A DNA stretch of 64,000 nucleotides from Echinometra lucunter (GCA_029962745.1 CM057151.1:6502192-6566191); one strand, 5' to 3'; shown: positions 1 through 11,734, counted from the stretch's first letter. Numbers and translations: made by a program. The notes: generated by a model not told the origin, from the sequence alone.

Positions 1-1200
1 GGGGTTGAATGCGGATATTGACGATAACGGTCAAGATGTGGGCCTATACAAACAAACTACGCATAAAAAAGGTTATAGTTTACAAAAATCGAAAGAAAAA
101 AACCCCGGAAAATCATGTCATTTCAGCAACATAATTATGTAAATTACTGGTATCGAAATAGAAATAAACCGCACGTTTGAATTACATTTGGGGTGGGGGG
201 GGGGGGGCAACTGCCCCAAAGCCCCCATCCCCCCCCCCCCCCCCCGTCAGTGGCAAAAAGAGCAGTGGCGTATCGTATAATAGCCATCTATATTAGGTGG
301 CATTGATTGTGTCACCGAGGTTGGGGGTCTTGACGAAATGCCATTTGAACAGGACGTAGCAGTGGTGCCATTCGTGGCTTTCGTGCTGCATAATTTTCAT
401 TATTTTGTCACCTGTGGGGGGGCGCACATGCTCTGTGTATATTCACAGTGACTACATTACATGTTTAAGTTTTGCATATTTAAACTTAGACTAAAACGAC
501 GAAGGGATCTAGAGAATCGGAACTAGACGATACTGTCCTAATCCTGGGTGATCGAGTTATATGAAATTTTGCATGCAAGGTGTACATCAGATCAGTACAG
601 ATGCAGTTTCCTTTAAAATCGCCCCCATGCATTTAAGATTGAAATTTAAGGACCTGGAGCTCACTTTGGGTGGAATTTTGGAGAATTTTCAGTTAAAGAA
701 TTTTCAGTTAAAGAATTAAGTCTTGAAAATTTCTGGGGTGGCAACTGCCCCCTCTGCCCACCCCCCCCCCCCCCCGCTGCGTATTATGGTGTCCACATAA
801 GTCCATAGACAGATACACCAATTTCGCAAAGTTACCCCCTCCCCCCCCCCCCCCAGCACTTACGAAGGGATCATATTTTTCTTTTTTTTTTTTTTTCTTT
901 TTTTTTTTGTCGGGGGGGGGGGGGGGTAACGACTACGAGAAAGTGAAGGAGAATAATTAAACCTTCGTCAAATAACAGAAATCATTTTAAATGATAACGA
1001 ACAAAACGTTAACAATAGTGAACAATCGCAGGAAGAAGGCCGGGGTCACTCACTATTAAACGTGCATGGAAACTGCATGGAAAATCATTACAAAATGAGA
1101 CTGATTTCATTTGAAAGTGCTTGCATGTGCATGCACCGATATGTGTCGACAGTCACCCATGAGGGCGTTTTCAGATTTCTGTAGCTGACATATTTTTTTA
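1..1200. other. Non-coding stretch with homopolymer G/C runs
   Basis: I see no coding potential here. The stretch has repeated poly-G/poly-C runs (about 191-246, 757-777, 838-855, 911-927) and a T-rich run near 880-908. Phrases such as GGTGGCAACTGCCCC recur near 190-220 and 735-755, so this is probably decayed copies of a G/C-run-bearing DNA element. No ends could be fixed. Confidence 0.5.
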
Positions 1201-3330
1201 AGGAAATTATATAGTAGAAGCATTTAATGAAAGTTTCGATACTGGGTTGCTATCCAATTCACAGAGACAGGGAGTAACTACGCTTATTGAGAAAGATGGG
1301 AAAGATCTCTTGTACATGAAAAACTACAAGCCAATACCTCTTTTAAATATCGACTATAAGATTTTGTCAAAAGTATTAGCTAAAAGGGTCAAAGAGGTTT
1401 TAGGGGATATCATCCATTACGACCAAGTGGGCTATGTTAAAGACAGAAACATTGGGGAGGCAGTGCGGTTAATAGATGATGTATTTTTTCAATCCTTGTA
1501 TCAGCCTGTAGGTTTTCTTATTGCTGTAGATGTCGAAAAAGCATTTGATTGCATTTCTCATAGACTCCTGTTCAAAGCATTGGAATCTTTTGGGTTTGGT
1601 AATATATTGTGCTCCTGGGTTAAAAAAAGCTTTATAATGATGTTAGTAGCTGCGTGATGAACGGGGGACGTTCAACCGGATATTTTAAAGTTAATAGAGG
1701 GGTAAGACAAGGGGACCCTCTGTCTCCATATTTATTTATAATAGCTATTGAATTGCTTGCTCATTATCCGGAAGGACCCTAATATTAAAGGAATAGGGTT
1801 TGATACTAGAAAAATAAAGCAGGTACTTTATGCCGATGACATTACATGGAATCAATACATAAAGTGGAGAAAGTCTTCGAAGACTTTGAGAAATTAAGTG
1901 GATTAAAAATAAATATGGATAAGACAAATTTTATGTGGATGAGGGAAGAGATTGATATGCCGGGTTTACCTCTTTTGGGACGTAGGGTACATGCTGTAAA
2001 AATCCTAGGAGTTTACTTTTCACGTAACTCCAAAATAAAAGACGATTTAAACTATGAGGAGATATTAAGTAAAATAAACAGATTAATAGGTTGGTGGAGG
2101 CAACGAGATCTGACAATGTTCGGAAAAATCAAATTATTGAAAATGTATGTATATTCAAAATTAAATTATGTTTCTTCTCCAAAGTATCCTTGAAGAAATT
2201 GAAAGAGTTTCTTTTAATTTCATTTGGGGTGGGAAAGACAGAATAAAACGGAAAATATTATATCAAGATTATTGTGCAGGTGGACTCCGAGTAACTAACT
2301 ACGAAGTTTTCATCAAGACTCAAAGAATAATGTGGATCCAACGGCTGTTGTACGGTGAAATATATTTAGGGTGAAAAGTAACATTTGATTACTTTTTTAG
2401 ATCACTGGGAGGCCGAAGTATATTTCTTTGTAATTATGATGTGAAAAAAAAAAATGAATTTAAGTGGTATACCCTTGTTTCATATAGACATGTTAAAAGC
2501 CTAGCAAGAAATAGATGAATGTATATAGACACTTCGAAGAAAAAAAGGTCAATCCTGTCATTTTTAACAATAAAAGTATATGTCTCCGAAATAAAATGAT
2601 CTTTGATGCTGAACTTTTTCAGAAAGGAATATTTCAAGCATCAGATATAGCTGTTGGAGGTACTTTAAGACCAGTCTCATATTTCTATAACTTAGGATTT
2701 ACCGCAGACAGCCTGATCATGATTCAAAAAGTATTTTCTGTTATCAAACAGGAGTGGATACAAAGTGATTTCATAAATGTACATACTGATTTTTTTTCAA
2801 ATAGATCTTAAGATCTCCGGTTATTTACAAAAATTTAGCGATTTAAAATCTACACGGTTATACAATCACTTTATTGAACAATTTCAAAAGGATTATACAT
2901 TAAAGATTACAGATGAAATTTGTCAATATGATTTTGGAATGGGGATGGTGAAAGAAATATTCACAAGACCGAAAAAATGCATTTATATATAACAAACAAA
3001 GAGAGTTTCAATATAAACTTTTACATGGAGCTATTATACGAAAGAGAGACTCTTTCACTTTGGTTTCGAGTCAGATAATCTGTGTTCCATTTTGTAAACA
3101 ATAGGTTGAAACATACCAACATTTGTTTTTAGATTGTCCTAAAGCTAAACAATTATGGCAGGAAATAATTAAAAGGCTACATCTAAGGGAAATTAACATA
3201 AATGATTGGAAATCTATTTTTATGGGAATATCAGGTAAAACTGTACGAATATATGTAATAAATTGTATAATCTTTCTTGTAATACATCATTTTTTCTTCT
3301 AGAAAACAAGGCGAGCTACCATCTATACAG
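1201..3330 (+). mobile_element. L1/Tx1-like LINE, 5'-truncated and decayed
   Basis: This is the 3' part of a non-LTR retrotransposon. In order it carries reverse transcriptase motifs (KNYKPIPLLN near 1318, AVDVEKAFDCI near 1524, VRQGDPLSPYLF near 1700, LYADDITW near 1827), the C-terminal thumb region (GLKINMDKTNF near 1894; GWWRQRDLTMFGKIKLLKMY near 2089), and a tail with a degenerate Cys/His region around 3080-3190. The YADD catalytic motif survives. The reading frame is broken by a stop/frameshift near 1654 and more breaks after 2190, so the copy is dead. No endonuclease domain lies upstream, which indicates 5' truncation. The L1/Tx1 assignment rests on the KNYRPI-like and GWWxxRxLTxxGKIxxLK-like motifs. 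Confidence 0.85.
1247..2374 (+). pseudogene. Broken reverse transcriptase ORF of the L1/Tx1-like LINE
   Basis: Three consecutive open segments (1247-1657, about 1660-1850, 1846-2193, then 2168-2374) in different frames read as one reverse transcriptase. The first covers RT blocks 1-3. The second holds RQGDPLSPY and the YADD active site. The third holds the thumb. The frame changes at about 1654, 1765, 1845 and 2190 show accumulated indels. No intact protein can be made from this copy. Confidence 0.8.
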
Positions 3331-4410
3331 AAAATAGTCGCCATGATATAAAACTACAGAGACGAAGAATATAAAACAGCCAACACGAGGGGGAAATTGG
3401 GGGCGCACTTAAGGAAATGGGAACAGCTTGATGCAATTCCCTAATCTTTTTTTTTTTTTTTTTTTTTTTTTTTTCATTTTCGTGTTTAATAGACTGACGG
3501 ACCGGAGCCGGATGCGTGCATGTGCGTTGTATTGTGTATGTGGGGGAGGGGGGGGGGGCAAGTGGGTTGGGGAGGGGGTTGTTAGGGTGTGTGTGTGTGT
3601 GTGTGTATGTGTGTGTGGGTTTGTATAGCTTTGCAAGCGAGGACAGTGAACAGAGAAAATTCCTGAGGACAATGGTCCTCGGGCGTTAGACAATAGTCCT
3701 CGCACGTCAAACAATAGATTTGAGCCTTATTCCGTCAGCCTTGCGAGGACAGGAGACAATAGTTGTCCTCGGCATAGAGTGATGTAGACCTGTATGTGTG
3801 TGTGTGTGTGTGTGTGCGTGTGTGTTGTGTATGACTGGAGGGTGTTTGAGGGTGTGTGAGTGTAGGACTGCAAGAGACGAGGGTGGGGGAGTACGGGGGG
3901 GGGCAAGATTAAGGGGTAAGGTTTTTTAGGTTGGGGCTATGTATGCCTTCCTCTGAGAATGCTATATCAATTCTTTTTGTTTTAATTTTAAAAATATCGT
4001 ATGAAAGAAGTAGTCATGTATGTAAAATTTGTACTCTTTCGATGTCCATCAATTGATGCACTGTATTTATTCATTTATTTTTTTTTTTGGAAAAATTATT
4101 CTTGTTGTGCAGTCTTGGATAATTTCAGAGAATGTTTATGTTTATATTGATATTAATGCATTTCATTAAGTTTCCTTGTTTGTAAACTATTATGTGATAT
4201 ATTTTATATACATCTATATATATAATATGGGATTATTTCTTGAAATGTATATCTCAAGAGGAAGAATAAAATATTATTCAAAACAAAACAAAAAAAAAAA
4301 AAATATCAATCAAGTTTTCTTCGAAATAGCAGAATTCAACGGTAGAGGAAAGTTCCCCAGGCTGGCATTTACTTTCAATCTCACGTCACAGAAATTAATA
4401 TGTATAACCC
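3331..4410. other. Non-coding stretch with poly-T, poly-G and GT microsatellites
   Basis: No gene is seen. The stretch contains poly-T (3447-3474), G-rich runs near 3541-3580, GT dinucleotide repeats (3587-3617 and 3794-3830), and the direct motif GAGGACA/GTCCTCG repeated four or five times between 3640 and 3770. The open frames over this stretch are low-complexity artefacts. Confidence 0.55.
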
Positions 4411-5150
4411 AGCGGCGTAACAGGTGCCTGTTATCAGCGGTGGGGGGGGGGGGGCAGAGCCAAAATTTTCTAGGTAACTCAGTCTAGAATCAGTGGGGTA
4501 GCTAAAGGATTTCATTTTAGGGGGCGGTAGTGAGCACGCGAAGCGTATGAATCACTTAATGAGCGCGCGAAGCGCGCTCCCGGGGGGGGGGGGGTGCCGG
4601 GAGGGGGAGTTTTCCCCCTCCCGCGCGAAAAGCAGAAGCTCCGACGTTTCTTTATATTGTATTGTATTGTATTGTATTGTATTGTATTTATTTATTCACG
4701 GTAAAAACTCACAATCAGTCAAAACAGACTGCTTTTCAGCGAGTCCGTGACATATTATACAGGTAAAAGTCACCATGAACAAGGTGGCGTAACAGCGGCG
4801 TAACAGGTGCCTGTTATCAGCGGGGGAGGGGGCAGAGCCAAAATTTCTAGGTAACTCAGTCTAGAATCAGTGGGGTAGCTAAAGGATTTCATTTTAGGGG
4901 GCGGTAGTGAGCACGCGAAGCGCGCTCCCGGGGGGGGGGGTGCAGGGAAGGGGGAGTTTTCCCCCCTCCCGCGCGAAAAGCAGAAGCTCCGACGTTTCTT
5001 TATATTGTATTGTATTGTATTGTATTGTATTGTATTGTATTGTATTGTATTTATTTATTCACGGTAAAAACTCACAATCAGTCAAAACAGACTGCTTTTC
5101 AGCGAGTCCGTGACATATTATACAGGTAAAAGTCACCATGAACAAGGTGG
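4411..5150 (+). repeat. Tandem duplication, two ~370-bp units
   Basis: Unit 1 (4411-4786) and unit 2 (4794-5150) share the same order of landmarks. These are AGCGGCGTAACAGGTGCCTG, a poly-G run, GTGGGGTAGCTAAAGGATTTC, a GCACGCGAAGCGCGCTCCCG segment, a (ATTGT)n pentamer run, and then TCAGCGAGTCCGTGACATAT and AACAAGGTGG. They differ mainly in poly-G length, pentamer copy number (unit 2 is longer) and a short segment (about 20 bp) missing from unit 2 near 4915. The 3' end of each unit is the first bases of the inverted-repeat element that follows unit 2. Confidence 0.85.
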
Positions 5151-5404
5151 ACAAAGAAAGCGGACAAAATAAACAACCTCTCATTCTACCCTTCACAATG
5201 GTTCTGGTAGTCAAAAGAACACCCCTTCACAGCTATTATGTTTAATCATGTAGTTTCAGGTGAATATGCATGTGACGCCTGTTCCACATTATTTTAGACA
5301 ATAGCAGTGAAGGGATGTTCTTTTGACTACCAGAATCATTGTGAAGGGTAGAATGAGGGGTTGTTTATTTTGTCCGCTTTCTTTGTTCGTCATGTTCATA
5401 GTGA
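5133..5404. mobile_element. Inverted-repeat DNA element (MITE), copy 1
   Basis: The left end (TCACCATGAACAAGGTGGAC, AAAGAAAGCGGACAAAATAA, CTCATTCTACCCTTCACAAT) is mirrored on the right as ATTGTGAAGGGTAGAATGAG ... TTATTTTGTCCGCTTTCTTTG ... CATGTTCATAGTGA. The hairpin arms are about 100 bp with a spacer of about 70 bp. A second copy lies at 18140-18409. There is no coding capacity. Confidence 0.9.
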
Positions 5405-5519
5405 GTGAGACAATACGGTTTACAAAATATTTACAAAGCATTACATACAACACAGAAAATGAAACATGAAAATATTAAACAAACGAAGAAATAAAACTGC
5501 ATAAAACCAATTTGTTGAG

Positions 5520-6051
5520 AGAATTATGAGAACTCTCTGAGCCCCCTCCCCCCCCCCCCCCCAGCAAATGTGTCAGAAATCGATGGAATTAACTGATAAA
5601 GTAAACTGATCTAATTGACAAGTATCACATGGCAAAGAATTAAACAATTGAATACCTGTATAAAGACCACCGTCCCTCAAAAAAATTGTTTTGGCTTTTT
5701 CAAGGCTAATCTTACAATGGTAATTACGAAGGGAATATTTACTTTTCTTGATACTAATTCTGGAACAAAGAGAAGATGGAAGATGTCCATGCAATAGTTA
5801 AGAATAAAAGAAACTGCCTGTTTTTTTCCCAACGTGATTCTAGTTTGTCAATGCTCAGAGAAGAATACAACAGAACGGTACTATATATCTGTAATCAACT
5901 CTAAGATCATGCGTAGTGCTCGGTTTTGAAGAACACTCAATTCTTTAAGTAAAACCTTTCCTGCACTGAACCATTCTATAGAGCAATAATCAAAATGTGG
6001 TTGAAAAAGTGATTTGTAAAGCATTACAGTCGTTTTCAAACTAATGTCTAA
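5520..6051 (-). mobile_element. LINE C-terminal remnant, minus strand
   Basis: Reading the minus strand, 6051 to about 5881 encodes KTTVMLYKSLFQPHFDYCSIEW followed by VLQNRALRMI, the typical end of the CR1/RTE-like reverse transcriptase region. Farther along, 5794 to 5573 encodes SLEKAKTIFLRDGGLYTGIQ then LFNSLP, the usual extreme C-terminus. The segments are in different frames, so this is a dead fragment. A SINE sits directly on its 5' side at 6052. Confidence 0.7.
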
Positions 6052-6300
6052 GCGGGCATGTTGGCTCAATTATTGATAGAGCGTCCGCCTCATGAACGGG
6101 AGGTCGTGGGTTCGATCCCCGGCCGAGTCATATACCAAAGACTTACAAAAATGGGACCTTCTTGCCTTCTAGCCAGGCGCTCGGCATGTAAGAATGGAGA
6201 AGGGTAATAATAACATATTATGTTATGCAGGGCCCGCTGGAAGAACAGTTGATAGCTGAAGTGGCTACCCTGGGTAAATAAGAGTCACCTCGCTGCAAAA
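6052..6300 (+). mobile_element. tRNA-derived SINE
   Basis: The head (6052-6129) resembles a tRNA. It has GCGGGC at the start, a degenerate A box (TGGCTCAATTATTGATAGAG), a CAT-containing anticodon-like loop, and a clear B box GGTTCGATCCC near 6110. The body contains GGAGAAGGGTAATAATAAC, CAGGGCCCGCTGGAAGAAC and GGCTACCCTGGGTAAATAAG. The same body recurs on the minus strand at 40955-41078. The extra bases in the tRNA-like part and the long unique body argue against a functional tRNA gene. Confidence 0.8.
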
Positions 6301-6831
6301 TATTGTGATATTCTGGCATCTCTCTGCTATAGAATAAGTGTGATTGCTGCCCGAAACATCTTGTTTCTAGATTTTATGAGCGAGCACAAATGGGTTTTTT
6401 AAATACTGAGATCGGTTCAAGTGTATAAATTTCCTTCTCGTTATTTTAGTAACATGCAATTAATTTATCGACATCTTCCGTTCTCACGGTGGGTATAGGA
6501 ATATATAGGCTAATGGTCACAGGCTGTTATCTCCTGCATGTAAATTCATCTGTTTTAGGATAACTTGCCGCTCAAATCCTTGCATTCATTATTATTAATA
6601 AACACTTTATAAGTAGAGGAACACCCTGAACACCGTAACACTGGATAGAGATACAAGATGCAAACCTATTTTCTTTCTTAAGAATTGTAATATGACGGCA
6701 TTTAAGATTACTGGAGATGCGAGAGAGCGAGGGCAGGTTTTTCTTTTATTTTCATTCCTCATTTTCCTTTCTCTTTCCCACTTTTCTGTTTAAAGGTGAT
6801 GAACAGGGGGCCCCCTTGTGCTTCCTGTCTA
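6301..6831. other. Non-coding spacer
   Basis: AT-rich sequence with no supported gene or repeat structure. AATAAACACTTTATAAG near 6597 is a chance polyadenylation-like signal without an upstream gene. Confidence 0.4.
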
Positions 6832-7085
6832 CACTCTTATTTCCATGGTGTCAAATTGACTCGGAAATGGCGTCAGCTGGGAGTCAACTCTATTCCGATA
6901 CGAGTTGAAGTGAATCGGATTCCGAATTAACAATTAATTTGACTCGGAATGGTGTGGCATTAGTTGAGAATCGACTCAATTCCGAGTCAAAATAACTGGG
7001 GAAACGAGTCACTTTAACTCGGAATAGAGTTGACTCCCAGCTGACGCCGTTTCCGAGTCAATTTGACACCGTGGAAATAAGAGTG
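6832..7085. mobile_element. Inverted-repeat element with TA target duplication
   Basis: Near-perfect terminal inverted repeats of over 60 bp are present. The left starts CACTCTTATTTCCATGGTGT and continues AAATTGACTCGGAAATGGCG. The right is its mirror, ending ACACCGTGGAAATAAGAGTG. A TA dinucleotide flanks both ends (6830-6831 and 7086-7087), as in Tc1/mariner-type insertions. The interior repeats the motif GACTCGGAAT / ATTCCGAGTC several times. It has no coding capacity. Confidence 0.9.
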
Positions 7086-7302
7086 TATGCCCATTGATAT
7101 TGGAGGGAAGTATCTCCTCCCACGGTTGGGACTTAAATTACCCTCAGTAAAAATCACATTTCAGAGTATTTGAATGTGGTTTCGTGGGAATATCTAACTT
7201 GCTAAATTCCATTATTTTCTTTTAATTCATGATTTTGGACGTCATAATCATAATGAAAATTAAAAAGAAAAAATATGACGATGTTGATCAGTGGTATCCT
7301 AT

Positions 7303-7340
<38 letters not shown>

Positions 7341-7350
7341 CCATCATCAT
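7303..7350. repeat. (ATC)n microsatellite
   Basis: About fifteen ATC/CAT trinucleotides with a single CACC interruption. Confidence 0.95.
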
Positions 7351-7735
7351 AACTGTGCTGCCAACTTGAACTCTTTTCAGTGATATTCTTTGTACGAATG
7401 AGGCAGTATTTTAAGTACATCTCTTGTTCTGCCATTTGAGCTCTTCTTGGTACTCATTTTGTTGCTTGTTATGCCCACGCCCATTATTGGCTTCCAAAGC
7501 AGTTTTGATTGGTCGAATCTTTTATCACGTCACTTTCTTTATATCTGCTGTGTGTATAAATAGAATATTCTGACAAAAGGATTGTACGCTACACAGCATC
7601 ACAATACATTCTGGTCCTTTACCTTCAGTTCTGTTTTATTAAGTTGGAGAGAGAGAACTTAAACATGCGGTGTAGGCTTTAGTGGTTTATTGACGGTCTA
7701 TAGTTTCTTTCTAAGGAATAGTGTGAGGAATTATA

Positions 7736-10660
7736 GTGCACTGTTCTCTTGCCCTACCCCTCCCCCTCTCAGTGGTTAAGCAGTATCCTTGTGGTTTATG
7801 GTCTAAATGTGTTAAGAGCAATAAAAAGGGTCTATTATGTACTTGTTGCAAACACTGGATTCATATTAGTTGTGCCAGTGTCCCTGTAGAATTGTATAAT
7901 GATATCTCTGAACATTTCTTTTTATTGGAAATGTCCAAAGTTTCTTTTGAAATAGTTGCCATTTTATGATCATGATGTTAATGACCTGGATAGAAATACA
8001 TCGGTTAGCTTTGGTCACACTGTGCCACGTGAATTTCACGTTGATGGAAAATTTGATGTTTTTACGTGAAAAGGGACTTAGATGTGTGCAATTGAATATT
8101 GTTAGTTTGTTGAGAAATTTCGATGACCTCATACAAGTCTATTTTAATCCAAAGTGATATTCATGTATGTGCTTTAAATGAAACTAGACTTGATGTAGGA
8201 ATTGATGATAATGAATTCTCAATAGATGGTTATTCACTTATACGTAAGGATCGTAATCGTAATGGCGGTGGTGTGGCCATTTACATACAAAATAATATTG
8301 ATTTTAAAGTTCTTGATGACCATTCCCTACTTGAATTAGAAGCGATCCTTGTTAGCACTGGCGTAAATCCCGGGGGGATGGGGGGGGGGGGGGATATCCC
8401 CCCCCCCACTTTTCGGAGAGGGGGGGGGGGATGGCGTGTACAAATATCCCCCCCCCACTTTTTAAGAAAGAAAATATATTTTAATTAATCCGTTAGTAAA
8501 ATCTTTGAATATCTGTCATAAACAATCATCATATTTTAAATTTAGAATTTCTATTTGAAAATGCGATTGAAAACAAAAAAAAAAGTGGTTATTTTGGCTC
8601 GCTCGCTTCGCTCGCTCGCAAAATAAATATTAAAATGTGTGTAGGGGGGTCTGTGGGGGTCTGTGGGGGTTAGTGAGGGTGTGTGCTTATACTTAAGTGT
8701 GAGATCGACAGAAAAAAAATCGTCAAAAAAGTCAATCATCCCCCACTCCTCAGAGTGGATTTACGCCGGTGCTTGTTAGAATAAATATAAAAAATTCTCA
8801 ATCCATCCTATTTTTAAACTGGTATAGACCACCAAATTCAAAGCTTGAGACATTATTATCGTATGAAAAATTACTGATATTCATGAATAACTTTAATTCT
8901 CATTTAATCGTTGCAGGAGATAAATTTTGATATTTTTAATAAGCCCCCTTATGTCGCAAACAAAGTATTATGATCAAATGAATGCTATTTATGGACTGCA
9001 TTATGTTAATACTTCAAAGTGTACTAGAATTACTGTTGATACAGCAACGCTTATTGATCACATGCTCACAAATGATCGAGATAAGATCAAGACATTTGGT
9101 GTTATCGATGTATGCATGGGTAATTATCGCATGAATTACTTGATATGGAAATCGCCTCGTTTAATCACTCGTGCACATAATCTTGTAACGTTCAGGAAGT
9201 CCAGGGGTATTGACTTTTCGAATGGACTGGAGTGATGTTGAAAAGTTTGTTGATCTTGATGACGCTGTTAAGAATTGGGAAAGTATGATATTATCAGTGA
9301 TAAATAAACATATGCCTGTGAGAACTAAACGGATGAGAAAACAATACTCTCCGTGGTTAAATGAGTCTATTTTTAATTTGATGAGAGAAAGAGATAAGGT
9401 TAAAAAGAAAGCTATTGTTAAACAAAATAACCAGTTATGGACTGAGTATAAACGTCTGAGAAATAGAGTTACACATATTATAAAGAAAGCCAAAAAACAA
9501 TACTATAATTATGAACAAGTTAATGCAATGTACAAGTAGAAGTGACACATGGAAAGTTCTTAAATCCTTTTTACCAAATAAAAATGTCTCTTCAAGTCAT
9601 ACAGATATGGATCCTTTAAGTAAAGCATCTCAGTTTAATGACCACTTTGCTAATGTCGCAACTGATTTGTTAAACAAACATCATGATAATCATATTTTGG
9701 ATGATAGTGAATTGTATACAACTGCTAGTAATGTACATTGTTCTGATAAGTTTAAACTATCTACTGTTTCTGAAAATGATGTGATGAGAAAAATTAATAA
9801 GTTGAAAAAATCAACAAATCATGCGGTGTTGACGCTATAACTGTTCAAGTAGTCAAAACTTGTGTTGATATCTTAATTAAACCAATTACTTTTTTGATTA
9901 ACGAATCTATCATTGATGGTAAAGTCCCAAGTAGATGGAAAATAGCTAATTAAGGTAATCCCACTTCATAAGAAAGGAGATAGATCCAATCCAGACAATT
10001 ATAGACCGATATCTTTACTTTCATGCATTTCCAAACTACTCGAACGTGTAATCCAAGTACAACTGGTTCGTCATCTCCATACAAACAATATATTGGATTC
10101 TGTTCAGTCTGGATTTAGGGCTCGACACTCAACTGTCACTGCTTTCGTTAATGTTACGGATGATTGGTTAATGGCATTGGATGAAGGCATGTATACAGGG
10201 GTAGTCTTTGTCGATTTACAAAAGGCTTTTGATACGGTTGATCACCAGGTACTTTTAAATAAATTGTACTCTATCGGTATATAGATGAACTATCCTTACG
10301 ATGGTTTGAGAGCTACCTGTCGGAGAGGAAAATAGTTACAATGTTTAATAATATGTCTAATGAAAGGATTTTAACCCATGGCGTGCCCCAGGGTTCGATT
10401 TTGGGCCCGCTTTGTTTACAATATTTATAAATGATCTCCCCAAAGTATTCAATTTTTGCCATGTGCATCTATATGCTGGTGGCACCGTAATATATTTTTC
10501 ACATAAATGCCCCAATGTTGTGGAATCTGTTTTAAATAATGAAATGCAATACCTTGATAAATGGATGTCTAGTAATAGGCTACTGATTAATTTTACCAAA
10601 ACTGTATCTATGCTCATTGGAACTCGTTATAATTATGTTGTCAAAGTGCAATGTACTTAA
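7736..10660 (+). pseudogene. Broken endonuclease/reverse transcriptase ORFs of the CR1-like LINE
   Basis: Open pieces at 7736-7969 (PHD-like finger), 8123-8347 (endonuclease), 8927-9235, 9210-9539, 9511-9840, 9950-10284 and 10412-10660 (reverse transcriptase) are fragments of one polyprotein separated by indels, stops and the 416-bp insertion. The second catalytic aspartate pair is lost (YAGG for YADD), so even a repaired frame would be expected to lack activity. Confidence 0.8.
8348..8779. mobile_element. hAT-type non-autonomous element inside the CR1-like LINE
   Basis: The element proper is 8356-8771 (416 bp). The left end CACTGGCGTAAATCC and right end GGATTTACGCCGGTG form a 15-bp terminal inverted repeat with one mismatch. 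The 8-bp target CTTGTTAG is duplicated exactly at 8348-8355 and 8772-8779. An 8-bp duplication with CA...TG ends is the hallmark of the hAT superfamily. The interior carries poly-G/poly-C runs and GCTCGCTCGCTTCGCTCGCT. It has no transposase, so it is non-autonomous. Confidence 0.93.
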
Positions 10661-11603
10661 TGTGAAAATAAGAAATATTAATATTGTAAAGGTGGAAAAT
10701 ACAAAATACCTTGGTATCAATGTTGACAGTGAATTGAAATGGGACACTCACATAAATTCTATGTGTCTGAAAATTTAACTTATTGGTTTCCTTGGTAGAT
10801 TACGACATTACATAAACGAATCAGATCTTAACTTAATATTCAAAACTATAATACTCCCACATTTTGATTATGGTGACATAGTCTGGCGTTCTGCTTCTAA
10901 AACCCCCCTTTTACCTTTACAAAAATTGCAAAACAGAGTGGGTCGGGTGATAATGAAAGTAAACCCTTATTCTCATACTTCAAATCAACATGTTCGTGAT
11001 GCTCTTTCATGGGATTTACTGGACTGCCGCTATAGAAAACCTATATGCACCATGATTTTTAAGATATTAAATAATTTTGCCCCTACATAATTTGTCTAAA
11101 AATATTGAATTTCGAACGAATTTCATTTCGCTCCAACCAAAATCTATATCTCCCTAAACCTAAGTCAAATTACTGTAAAATAACATTTTTCTATAGGAGG
11201 TGACGCTATATAACAAATTAGCTGCTGACATCCGGAATTCATCTACATCTGTTCATTGGGACCCTTCCATACCCTACTAAATGATCATTTTGTTAATACA
11301 ATTTCCGATAGTTCATTATCTGCACATAACCATTTCCTTTCATGTTTTTGTGTATCTTTTTGTTATGTTTTGTTTTGTTTTTGTTTTGTTTTTGCTGTCG
11401 TTTTATATGTTATTTTGAGTTTTTAATTTAGTAATTTTATTTTGAAGGACCCAAAGGAAGAACAGTGATGTTACATAAACATCGCTGAAATGGGGCTTTC
11501 CTCAGATTTGTTATCTTTTTGTATATTTTGTATTCATAATCTTTGTATATAATTTGTTCTTTGTATATGTTCTTTTTATTGATTCTGGAATAAAGACAGA
11601 CAA

Positions 11604-11676
11604 ACAAACAAACAATCATCATCATCATCATCGTCCTCCTCCTCCTCCTCCTCCTCCCGATCATCATCATTATTTA
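11604..11676. repeat. Compound microsatellite at the LINE 3' end
   Basis: (ACAA)n, then (ATC)n, then (CTC)n, then (ATC)n directly follow ...CTGGAATAAAGACAGAC, the 3' terminus of the CR1-like LINE. This suggests the microsatellite grew from the retroposon tail. Confidence 0.85.
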
Positions 11677-11734
11677 TTATTTTATTACGTCATTTTGAAG
11701 TTGAATAATTGGGGGATGATAATACAGGCCATCC

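Larger units (their letters stand above)
7600..11603 (+). mobile_element. CR1-like LINE, near full-length but dead, with a nested insertion
   Basis: The order of domains fits a CR1-type retroposon. A PHD-like Cys/His finger lies at about 7780-7890 (CGLWSKCVKSNKKGLLCTCC then HWIHISC). An APE-type endonuclease runs from 8080 (CVQLN, ALNETRLD, GGGVAIYI) and is interrupted by a hAT-like element at 8356-8771. A linker follows (SPWLNESIFNLMRERDKVKK near 9350). The reverse transcriptase spans about 9950-10700 (IPLHKKGDRSNPDNYRPISL, VQSGFRARHST, VFVDLQKAFDTVDHQVLLNK, GVPQGSILGPL). The C-terminus is degraded to about 11100. The 3' end near 11590 runs into CAAA and ATC repeats. Stops and frameshifts occur throughout, and the catalytic YADD reads YAGG (10470-10481). 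Confidence 0.88.

Noticed and set aside
6052..6129. A genuine tRNA gene (CAT anticodon-like loop)
   Set aside because: The A-box region has extra bases, the acceptor stem does not pair well, and the sequence continues into a SINE body found elsewhere without the head.
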